Shown piece after piece: positions 23,490-33,365 of a stretch of 64,000 bases of DNA. Position 1 is the stretch's first letter, and every line of letters begins with the position of its first letter. This DNA comes from Zizania palustris (taxonomy: Eukaryota > Streptophyta > Magnoliopsida > Poales > Poaceae). The position numbers and the translations under genes are program-made. Location: positions 14,444,465-14,508,464 of the forward strand of contig JAAALK010000289.1 in assembly GCA_019279435.1 (NCBI GenBank). Direction: 5' to 3'. The notes under the pieces are model-generated. The model was not told where the DNA came from. It saw nothing but the letters and a program-made list of their open reading frames with translations, and made no database searches.

Positions 23490-24238
23490 TGTTGGACCGG
23501 AAACGGCGACCAGAGGGGGGGTGAAAGGGAGCTTTTAAAATTTCGGGCTAAACATAGCCTTCTGTTTTTAATTCTATCTTCTGCGGAACAGGCTTCAAAC
23601 ACAACCTTCGAAGGTCTGGTTCGGAGGTAATTTACAGCTCCGAACACAGGCTTCGCAAGGGGGCAAAAGTTCCAAGTCAAGAAGACTACGCTCCACCCAC
23701 AATCCTGAAAAATCTACTCTGCTAAGTCAGTGCAGGCTCCGCACACAAGGTGCTTCGAGCAGGCTTCACACTTCACCCTTCGCACGAGTGGACTGACCTC
23801 TAAGGACTTCGACCAAGTACTTAGCGACAGTAACCGGTGCTAGGCTTCGTACACCGAAGGTCTGAACACACACTAACAGACACCGCTAGGGGCTTCGACA
23901 CGATAAACACACGGGCTTCGATCAGGGCTTCGCTAGTAAGCAGCGAGGTCTAACCTGCTGTTACACAGAGTGAACGCACACTGAAAAACACACTTCGCAC
24001 AAAACACACTTCACCTAGACAGGCTTCGGTGCACTACGACTAGCGAGGTATGCAAACAAGCTCAAGCAGAAACACAACACAGAAGCAGGGCTTCGCTGCT
24101 TGAACAAGGAACACAATAAAAGAACTCACTGGCTAAATACAAAGAGTGGTGGCTAGTACAGGAGCTCAACAGTAAATGCTCAAAGTGTTAAATGTTACCT
24201 ACCGAGCCCCCTTATTTATAGCCACTATTCACCCATGT
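23490..24238 (-). repeat. Copia-B 5' LTR, truncated
   Basis: Begins (plus orientation) TGTTGGACCGGAAACGGC and matches the left LTR up to CACTATTCACCCATGT. It then stops abruptly at 24238, so about 1 kb of the U3 side is missing. It contains the about 300-base segment deleted from the left LTR. Confidence 0.88.
24213..24220 (-). promoter_or_regulatory. Candidate TATA box in Copia-B 5' LTR
   Basis: TATAAATA on the minus strand. It is positioned to start transcription toward gag, about 720 bp before the LTR inner edge. The U3 beyond it is lost. Confidence 0.55.
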
Positions 24239-25833
24239 TCGGGCCGAATTAGTACCTTCTTCCCATCAAGATCAATGTTGTCTATGGGAAAGGGAACATG
24301 ATGTAGCTTCATTCTAGGGATAGAATATATCTTCAACTGTCCTTCATTTATGGTCGATTGAACTTGTTGATGAAAAACATTGCATTCATTAGTAGAATGG
24401 GAAAACGTATCATGTCACTTACAGTATGCACGTTTCTTCAAGTTGTCGGTAGATGGAATGACGTGACCTTTGGGCAACCTAAGGAGCTTGTTTTTCAACA
24501 GAAAATCAAATATTTTATCGCATTTGGTTACATCAAACAAGTACTTAACTTCGTTGGGCTGACTCTTAACAGGAGACGGCCGTAATTCGGAGTACGTGAT
24601 TGTTTTAGATCCACTGGGCCAGGTCCATTTGGCCGTGTACATGTCAGTCGAATCTTCTTGCTCAGCCTTCCTGGTCCAGAGCCTGCTGCAAAACCTGACT
24701 AACCTCAAGGATGTTTCGACCGTCTAGCTTTTCCTTAATTTCGGAATGCAAACCGTTGAAAGCTAAGTCGGAAAGATCCTTCTTAGAGATGTTTAAACTA
24801 AAACATCGGTTCCTAGTATCTCGGAAGCACCTAATATAGTTGGAGACGTTCTCATTGGTCTTCTGTTTAACCAATGTAAAATGTGAGAGCCTATGTTCGA
24901 TTTCCCCAATGTAAAAATAATCATGGAATTTCTGTTCAAACTAGGCCCAAATCTGAACGGTGTTTGGCGGTAGCGCCGAAAACCAAGTGAAAGCAGTGTC
25001 GGACAGCGATAAGGAAAATAATCTGAGCTTAAGCGCATCCGACCCGCTTGCTTCACCACACTGTGCATTCCCTAACAAGCGCGCGAATTTGCTCGTCAAT
25101 ATCTTCTATGCTTCCGACATGCGTGCGTCTCTCGTGCGGGGGCGACACGTGGTGGTATGTCATGATGTCGGCTGTGCGTTCCCTCCTCTCGTGCCGGCTC
25201 ATGATAAATAGGATGCTCAGGCCTACGTGGGTATGTAGGAGTAGGAGGTGCAGGCAGCACGTGAAAGGGTAGCATGGGTGCAGGCGGCGTGTAATAAAGT
25301 GGGGCGGCCTGACCAGCCATAGGGCCAGTTTGACCATAGACATACTGGCCGGTCGGGCCGGCCTGGTAGTCACTCTGACTATAGGTATATGGGTCGGTCG
25401 GACCGGCCTAGTAGTCGGTCAGACCGACTGTCGTCGGCGAAGGTGCTTGGTACGTGCTGGTTTGGCCGGCCCAAGAGCCGACCTGACCGATAGTGGTGTG
25501 CATAGCCTCAGCCACAGAAATTGGAGATGTACATGTAATGGCCTTTCCGGTGCTCCCATCGGTTCTACTGTGTATGTGGTGTGCGGGGGGTAGGCTAGCA
25601 ACCGGGGTGTGAGAAAAGGCCTCGGAAAAGCCGAATCTCCTAAACATCGCTTCCATTTCAGGCCCTAGTCGGTTTGAAAATGTAGCACTAACGGCTTGAT
25701 CCACTGTAGTGACTATCTCCTGTCTAATCTATAAGGCGGATAAAGACGGGAGGGATGGTGGTGATACCCTGTTTCCGAAGAGGTCTAGGATGTTGATGTC
25801 GTTCTTGATGAAGCCAGTGAGAGTTTTCGTGTA
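24239..25833 (-). pseudogene. Decayed Ty3/gypsy gag region (Tat-like family fragment)
   Basis: Several minus-strand frames in succession carry gag-like content. One is a Pro/Tyr/Gly-rich N-terminal part (AGPTDPYTYSQ and AGPTGQYVYGQ, imperfect repeats, about 25.30-25.42 kb). A gag core segment follows (NYIRCFRDTRNRCFSLNI, DLAFNGLHSEIKEKL). A CKWHDTFSHSTNEC-type Cys/His cluster lies near 24.40 kb. The segment about 24290-24535 is repeated at 43330-43562. Left edge: truncated Copia-B LTR. Right edge: plastid psbA. No LTR of this family is seen. Confidence 0.7.
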
Positions 25834-26126
25834 GCACCCGCTCATGGTTACTTTGGCCGATTAATCTTCCAATATACTAGTTTTAACAACTCTCGTTCTT
25901 TACACTTCTTCTTGGCTGCTTGCCCTGTAGTATTAGTACTATGGCGTTCAACCTAAACAGATTCAATTTCAACCAATTTGTAGTTGATAGCCAAGGTCGC
26001 GTTATTAATACTTGGGCTGATATCATCAACCGTGCTAATCTTGGTATGGAAGTAATGCACGAACGTAATGCTCACAACATCCCTTTAGACCTAGCTGCTC
26101 TTGAAGTTCCATCTCTTAATGGATAA
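25834..26126 (+). pseudogene. psbA: Plastid-derived psbA 3' fragment, copy 1
   Basis: Encodes the C-terminal quarter of photosystem II D1 from AHGYFGRLIFQY to EVPSLNG-stop. A deletion of about 25 bases within the WPVVGIWFTALG region makes the upstream part out of frame. An example substitution is N-F-P to N-I-P before LDLAAL. It is the left edge of the plastid-derived cluster. Confidence 0.9.
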
Positions 26127-26370
26127 GGCTTTTCCCCTAACATCTAGGAATCCATGCGGTTAGGATAGCTCCTAAAAATGGCATAATATTCTTGAAAATC
26201 CTTCTTTTCAGGGAGATGGGGTTCTGTTGAGTCTACGCCCATAGAACCAAGGATATTAGGCTCATACCAGCCTGTTGTGCTAGGAATCAATAGAAGGAGA
26301 ATAGGACGATATCTTTCTCGAAACAAACAAAAAGGAAAAGAAAGAGAAATCATAAATCATGATCTTCCCA
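26127..26370. other. Spacer joining psbA and rps15 fragments, copy 1
   Basis: Starts with the psbA 3' flank (CTTTTCCCCTAACAT). It continues with sequence I cannot assign, containing ACCAAGGATATTAGGCTC. A diverged copy is at 42968-43191, which lacks about 20 bases present here. Confidence 0.6.
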
Positions 26371-26451
26371 CGTTTGCTGGCTTATTTGGCAAAGAAAAAT
26401 AGAGTACGTTATAAGAATTTAATCAGTCAGTTGGATATTCGGGAGCGGTAA
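26371..26451 (+). pseudogene. rps15: Plastid-derived rps15 C-terminal fragment, copy 1
   Basis: The last 26 codons and stop of plastid ribosomal protein S15 (RLLAYLAKKNRVRYKNLISQ...DIRER). The upstream part of the gene is absent. Confidence 0.85.
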
Positions 26452-26558
26452 TTTCATCGTTCGAATTTTTTGTCTTATTTTATTAGTAGTCTTCTAGTAG
26501 TAGGTGGGGGTAAAGACATTAATTAGGATTCATTTTTTGAATGCTATGGATCGTATAG

Positions 26559-26655
26559 GAAGGGTGTAGCAAGCGTCGAAATGCTTCGGGGAGTTGAAAA
26601 TAAGCATAGATCCAGAGATTCCCAATAGGTCAACCTTTTGAACTGCCTGCAGAAT
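26559..26655 (+). pseudogene. rrn23: Plastid-derived rrn23 5' micro-fragment
   Basis: About 95 bases matching the 5' domain of plastid 23S rRNA (CGAAATGCTTCGGGGAGTTG). The same stretch is at about 62965-63062 in the larger fragment. Confidence 0.85.
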
Positions 26656-26775
26656 CCACGAAGCACACTTGAAGAGCGTAGTACAACGGGGAGTTGTATG
26701 CTGCGTTCGGGAAGGATGAATCGCTCCTGAAAAGGAGTCTATTGATTCTCCCCCAATTGGTTAGATCGTAGGGGC
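26656..26775 (+). pseudogene. trnI-GAU: Plastid-derived trnI-GAU intron, 3' part
   Basis: GAAGAGCGTAGTACAACGGG through GATCGTAGGGGC is the end of the plastid trnI group II intron. Its continuation and 3' exon resume at 38185 on the other side of Copia-C. Confidence 0.8.
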
Positions 26776-28823
26776 TGTCGGACCGAAAGTAGCGACCAGA
26801 GGGGGGTGAATGGGCGCCTAAAAAATTCTTTCGAATCTATGGCCTGCTCCTAACACCCAACGCACCTCAAAAGACTAAGCGGCAAAAACGTAAACAGATC
26901 ACCGAAGCCTAAAAAGTATGTAGCCTAGTAAGACCGGTGTCCTAAACAAAGAAACAACAATACAATGCTAAAAGGCAGAATAACAAAGCATTCAAAACAT
27001 GGCAGATCAAAGTTCCCAGAAACAAATCATCACAGCAATTAAACGGAAGACACGTAAATAGTGATGAAGATTTATTGTTTAAACGTTGTCTCCTGTTCGG
27101 TAACGAAGCCTGCAACGTCGAAGCCCGCTTCGCAGTGTCGAAGCCTGCTTCAGAGTCCTTTATCGAAGGCTGACGAAGTCTGTCGTGGAAGTGCCAAAGG
27201 TATGTGGAGTCTAGACTAGTTCGAGTATGGCAGAATGCGAAGCATGCTTCAGAGCGAAGTACCTTGTGCGAAGTATGAAACTATCGAAGCCTTCTCCGAA
27301 AAGCACACTTCGAAACTACGAAGCTTAACACAAGAAAAATCAACTTCGAAGCAAAGCAGAGAACAATCGAAGCCTGTGACATGATCTTCGAAGTTAAGTT
27401 GCTGGAGGTATGACTACAGGAATAGTGACCTTCGAAATACAGACCAACTTCGAATCGAAGTATGCTAGTGTTCTCACATAAGAGATCGAAACATAGAAAT
27501 GCACTTCGAATCACAAACTTTGAACACACAAACTTAGATCCACAGAAATGACAACAGCAGAAAAACTCTCAATAACACACTCCGAGTGAAACCAACAAAA
27601 GAAACAAGCTTCGAAGCTGACTTCGAAACTTGTCGATGTATGCTTCGTAAAACTACCGAAGTATGTCAGAATAAAACTTCCAACCAGTGCATACTTCGAA
27701 ACAAGGTCCACAACTTAAGTTTGGATTTACTAATGGCAGCAGAGCCTATGGAGAAGTCTGATCGGAGCCTTCTTCACAAAACAGAAGGACTTCGAGCAAA
27801 GTATGGGGTGCCGCCAGAAACAACAAGAGACATGCTAGACCCTATCTTCTCGATCAAAAAGCCATGCCAGGTAAAAGCAAAGGCTAGAGAACTAGCATAC
27901 TGTAGCTACAGGAAATAGGTACTACTTGCTACTACAGGAGCACGCAAGAACTAGTAGTCTCAGTAAAACAAAAACGAAGCAACCAGAGAGAATACACGCA
28001 CAAAATCACAAATCAGGGCGCGCAAAACGATGTAGAACAAACACACAAAATCACAACACACAGAATAACGAAACCAGAGAGAATAAAACTCACAGGTTCG
28101 AGAAGAACAGATGAACTACAGTGGCGGCGGCGTGCACATGCGAACATGAGATAGATAATAAAAAGTGACCCAATTGATTAGTAAAGTGATTTCTGAAAAG
28201 GGTGACCTAACCCTAGGGATTGGGTCCCTATTTATAGGCAGCCCAATCAGCCTAGAATGTTCCACCAGACCCTTAGGGTTTTTTACAGACGCTGAAATAA
28301 AAGGAAAAGACCAAAATACCCTTAGGATATTTTTACAGACTCAGCTGACTGACTGTGGGCCTAAGGACAAAATAGTAAACTCCTATTTATAGATAACTTG
28401 TCTGGAAGCAGAGCTTTCATAGCGACTACAACTTCACTTCAAGATGGTCCGATCAAGGATCAGCGGTCGTCAGTTTTGCGCCGAAACTGACAAAGCCTCC
28501 ACCGACTTTGCACCAGGTACCCGGATTGGGCTGGCCCGATTCCGCAGCTCTCTCAGCCCGGCAATCACTCGCCGCCCGTGTACCTGTCAATCCTGGTCAA
28601 TAGCCCATTGGATCCTTTGCTGCTCCTAGCCCATGTACCCGGATTGGTCCAGCCCGACTTCGCGGCCCCTATGCCCGATAGTCGCTCGCTGCCCATGTAC
28701 CTGAGTCACATGTGGCCCAGACAAAGCAGGTCTTCTCCTCTTTACAGTCCTCTTTGACTATCATTGACAATGACTCATCACATCTGGAGCCATGAGGCCC
28801 ACGCTCTTCAGCATGGCTCCTCA
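26776..28823 (-). repeat. Copia-C 3' LTR
   Basis: Plus-strand edges TGTCGGACCGAAAGTAGC and ATGGCTCCTCA. Highly similar to the right LTR along its length. It is dense in CGAAGCCTG-like words in its first kilobase. Confidence 0.93.
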
Positions 28824-28835
28824 ATCTCCCCCTTG
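28824..28835 (-). other. Copia-C polypurine tract
   Basis: Minus strand CAAGGGGGAGAT next to the LTR start TGAG. Confidence 0.85.
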
Positions 28836-30149
28836 ATGAGTGCATTGACAATACTTCTCGTCATCAGCTCTTCAGCACCTGCGAACAACTGTGGAAACAC
28901 GAAAACAAAGCACAAGAAAACAGAAGAAAATAAAGTAAAAGTTTAACCCTAATGACCAAAAGCTGAACAAAAGCAAGCAACAGTCATTATGGTTAACCAA
29001 AAGTAAAAGACTCAAAATGAGTGCAATCTCAGAAACAAATCCAAAAAAACCAAAACTCCCACTTAAACACTTCTCCCAAAATTTCTCCCTCTTGTTGACA
29101 AGTGGACTCATCAAGTGAGACTGAATGCACTCTAAAGAGACACTGACTCCCCCTCAAATGCAACTCCCCCTCAAAATATGTAATGAATGCAACTGGGGTG
29201 CAGGTGGAGTGTAGAAAGCATGCTTCTCATATATGATTGACTGCAATTACAACATCTAACAAGTATAGCAAAAGACATACTGTCTAAGACACATGGCATG
29301 ATTAGTGCAACAGATGATATCTAAAGAAAGTCATTAGCACACATTTTTCAGTTTTTGCAAACAAAAGCATCACCACATTTTCCAGTTGACACGCAAGGTA
29401 AAGCATGAGATGCAGAAGCAAACTGATATCTACCAAGATAAGCATTGTCCAAAACAAAGTGCTTCAGCAAACTTGTTGTCTTTTTAATTTTCAGGCCTTT
29501 TCATTATCCTTTTTCATTTGTGCCAAGGGTTATTTGCATGTCAAACCTTATGCTAACCGACCAAGTCAAGCCTAGGCCAGAACTGGACCATCGGAAGCTT
29601 AAGACATTGGTCTTGGCATACACTACACTGTTCTAGTTCATACCAAAGTGTTATGGTAAGCAGTTCAGAACAATGCAATGCGACAAAGCAAACCCACTTG
29701 GATCTTTTCAACTCAAGCATAAAAAGGCATGGAATTTTCATTCATTTTTGATTTTGATCATTTTTATAGCATATTTTCCATGTTAAAGCATAAAATATGT
29801 CCAAGTTGCATATCTGCATCTATGTGAGGAACTAGTTATAAGGCATGTAACAGATAGAAAAAGCACTCAGCCTACACATGCTAGTTACCAGAAGCAATGG
29901 TGATCATTTTTCAAGTTTAAAGCATAAAAGTCATGCATATGACATATATCAGACATATCAAGTGAACTGAATCAAAGCATGATCATTGACAAGTAATCAA
30001 AAGCATGTACCAGCTAGAATAAGTAAAGCAGTTCAATCATATAACAGAAGCAAGCTCAAAAGTGTGATATGTGAGTATGTATGATATGAACACACACAAA
30101 AAGACTCAAGAAAAGAGTAAAGAAGATAGAAAACTAACTCAAAAATATC
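28836..30149 (-). other. Copia-C 3' untranslated region
   Basis: 1.3 kb with no gene between pol and the PPT. The block about 29500-29740 corresponds to 9045-9290 (Copia-A, other strand) and 11690-11905 (Copia-B). No envelope-like frame is present. Confidence 0.8.
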
Positions 30150-33100
30150 CTAAAAAGGACACACAACACCCAAATCCCCTCCTAAGCGCTCAAAGGTAGA
30201 CTGATCTAGGGGTTTGGTGAAAATGTCAGCCAACTGATGATGAGTATCAACATGAACAAGGTCAATGACACCTTTCTCATATTGATCCCGCAGAAAGTGA
30301 AAGCGCACATCAATGTGTTTGTTTTTTTAATGGAGACAAGGGTTTTTCCCTACACTAATAGCACTTGTGTTGTCGCAAAACAGAGGAACTCTGGTAGGAA
30401 AAAAAACCCAAAATCTCGCAAAGTGGAAATCATCCAAACCAGCTGTGAGCAGCAGCTAGCAGTAGCTACATACTCAGCCTCAGTGGTCGAAAGAGCAACT
30501 CCATATTGCTTTCGAGAAAACCAAGAAATTGGCAAGTACCGGAAGTCGACTTGCGATCCAACCGACACCCACCAAAGTCAGCATCCGAAAAGTGAGATAA
30601 ATCAAGAGATGATGATGTTGAATAGTAAAGACCAAGATCAGGCGCATAGGTAAGATACCTGAAGATGCGCTTGGCAGCGTGACTATGAGACGCGTGTGGT
30701 GAAGACTGGAATTGCGCGCACAGCCCCACGGCGAACTGAATGTCCGGTCTTGTCGTCGTCAAGTACAACAGCGAACCGATCATCCCTCGAAACTCTCTCT
30801 CATTGACCTTGACGTCGTTATTGTCCTTGTCCAAACCCCAGATGTGCCCATTGGGGTCATCTGAGGCTTCAACTCTCCACTAAAGTCGAACTTCTTCAGC
30901 ATGTCTCGAGTGTACTTACCTTGGTGGAAGAAGGTGTTGTCCTTGGTCTGCTTGATCTGGAGCCCTAAGAAGTACTTGAGCTCACCCATGAGGCTCATCT
31001 CAAACTCGTTGTGCATCTTCTCAGAAAACTTGGACACAAGAACATCAGTAGTACCGCCAAAGATATTATCGTCCACGTAAATCTGAGCGACTAAGAAATC
31101 TGAAGCATTTCTGAGCAAGAAAAGAGTTTTATCCACAGAACCCATCACAAAGCCCTTCCCCAACAAAAACTGCTTTAACCGATCATACCAAGCCCTGGGG
31201 CTTGCTGCAGACCGTATAAAGCTTTCTGCAACTTAAAAACATGTCGAGGAAACTTAGGGTTCTCAAAACCGGGGGGCTGCCTAACATAAACTTCCTCCTC
31301 AATGTACCTGTTCAGAAAAGCACTCTTGACGTCCATTTGAAAAAAGCTTAAAACCCTTCGAAGCGGCAACAGCTAAGAGAACGCAAATGGACTCAAGACG
31401 GGCAACAAGGGCGAAAGTCTCTTCAAACTCAATACCCTCCTTCTGGCAAAAACCCTGGGCAACTAATCGAGCTTTGTTGCGCACCACAAGCCCATCTTCA
31501 CCTTGCTTGTTCTTGAACACCCACTTGGTGCCTATGGGGTTGCATCCTGGTGGCAGCTCAACCAGTGTCCAAACCCGATTGCGGACAAAATTCCCAAGCT
31601 CTTCTTGCATGGCATTAATCCAGTTTGAGTCAGAAAGAGCATGCGAGACGTCTCTAGGCTCAAAAGATGCAACAAAAGTAGATTCAGCAAACACAGCAAG
31701 AGAGTCAACAGACAAACGCAAAGTCCTCTCACACAAATCACCGATGATGAGCTCTGAGGGGTGATCACGCTGAACTGCTCGGGATCCCTGGTGATCTGAA
31801 GTCACCTCACCGGAGTCAGCAGCTAGCACCTCTGGACTTGACTGAGGGGGCTCGATCGAAGTGGAAGAAGTGATCAGAGGTCCGCCCTCATCCTTAGTCA
31901 AAGTCTTAGAAGGTGTGGGTTCTGCAGGCAGTGCAGAGGGCCCACCCTCATCAGCAGCTGGAGTGTCATCATCTTCCTCGAAGATGGACTCTCCGAGCTC
32001 ACCATGTCCAGAAAGCTCAAAAGAAGGAGTCAAAGTAGGCAAGGACTCATCAAAAGAAACCTCGCAAGTCTCGACAAGCTGCTGGGAGTCGAGATTCCAA
32101 ACACGGAAGCCTCGAGAATGCAAAGCATAGCCAAGAAAAAGTCCATCCCAGCAACGAGACTCAAATTTGTCCAAATGCCCTCCCTTCTTGAGCACAAAGC
32201 ACTTGCAGCCAAACGCTCGCAAGTGGCTCACCTTAGGCTGTCTACCAAACCGCAACTCATATGAAGTATTACCTAGGTAAGCTCTAAGAAAAATGCGGTT
32301 GGCCAGATAGCAAGCCATGTTCATGGCTTCAACCCAAAAATGCCTAGGAGTCCTGTGCTCATCGAGCATCGTCCTGGCCATCTCGACTAGCATGCGGTTC
32401 TTTCGTTCCACAACGTCGTTCCGTGGGGGAGTGTAAGGAGCAGAAAACAGATGATCAAGACCCTGATCACTACAGAAGCTGACGAACTGAGAGTTCTTGA
32501 ACTTAGAGCCGTTGTCAGAGCGAATCGCTCGCATCTGACCATTGTTCTCATTCTTCAGCTTCAAAATCAGGTCATGAACAAAATGAAAAGTCTCATCCTT
32601 AGACTCCAAAAAGAAAACCCATGAGAATCGAGAAAAATCGTCAACAATCACAAGCGCGTACCACTTGCCACCGACTGAGCGTACCCGAGCTGGACCAACA
32701 GTGTCCATGTGTAATAGCTCACCTAGATACGAAGTCATCACCTGAGTCACAGGTGAGTGAGAAGCGGCAACCATTTTCCCGTGACGACAGGGATGGCAAA
32801 CTAGATCCTTCTCCATTTTAAGCTTGGGCAATCCTCGGATGAGTTCCATAGAGCTCAACCTGACTAGCAGATCAAAACTCAAATGACCTAACCTCCTATG
32901 CCACTTCCAGAGCTCAGAGGAGGATCTAGCAATCAAACAACGAGAAGGGCCAAAAGAACTAGAGAAATCAATCCGAAAAACCTTACCAAAAGGCAAGATC
33001 TGGCAAATCAAAGACCCTCTAGAATCAATCACAGAAGAACTGCCCTTCTTAAAATGGACCTCCAAACCATCCTCAAGAAGTTGCGAAACAGAAATCAAAT

Positions 33101-33365
33101 TGAAGTTCAAATTTCCAACCAAAGCAACGTTCTTCAGAGAGAAATGGTCAAAGATGCGAATTGAGCCAATGCCGTGTACCTTCCCTTGACCACTGTTCCT
33201 GAAAGTGATGTATTCTTTGGAGCTCGGGGGAGTGAGACTGGAGAACCATCTGTGATGTCCCGTCATGTGGCGAGAGCATCCTGATTCCATGATCCAAACG
33301 TCCTCCAGTCCCCGATCCTGCACAATCAGTGGTTGTAAGGGGGAGAAAATGGTCTGGCACCAGGT
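30150..33365 (-). pseudogene. Copia-C pol (integrase, reverse transcriptase, RNase H)
   Basis: The first 674 codons are uninterrupted (33323-31299): WIMESGCSRHMTG, HHCC finger, integrase with D,D,E (LLHMDTVGP, RSDNGSKF, VVERKNRM), linker and the start of RT. A 1-base insertion in an A run near 31345 shifts the frame at KGFKLF. RT continues as MDVKSAFLNR, then YVDDNIFGG near 31.07 kb (usual YVDDIIFGG). RNase H follows to the stop at 30150, with more shifts near 31170, 30800 and 30340. The frame overlaps the gag end and is -1 to it, exactly as in Copia-A. Confidence 0.88.

Larger units (their letters stand above)
9424..24238 (-). mobile_element. Copia-B: Ty1/copia retrotransposon, minus strand, split by Gypsy-1
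   Basis: A copia element reading right to left. The 5' LTR (truncated) is at 23490-24238, the PBS at 23476-23487, gag at 23425-20986, pol at 20985-17764, then the 3' region, PPT 11126-11136 and the 3' LTR at 9424-11125. Gypsy-1 is inserted at the very end of pol with a 5-bp duplication. Copia-B itself sits in Copia-A; bases before it are CTTTT (9419-9423), but the matching right copy is lost because the 5' LTR ends abruptly at 24238 against gypsy sequence. Coding regions carry several stops and small indels. It is related to Copia-A and Copia-C but more distant from both than they are from each other. Confidence 0.9.

Noticed and set aside
26144..26353. Minus-strand 69-codon frame in the psbA-rps15 spacer
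   Set aside because: The second copy of the spacer does not keep the frame (a block of about 20 bases differs), and no known protein is recognised.
28836..30149. Envelope-like gene in the long 3' region of Copia-C (as in some Sireviruses)
   Set aside because: No frame longer than about 80 codons and no signal or membrane segment with support from Copia-A or Copia-B.
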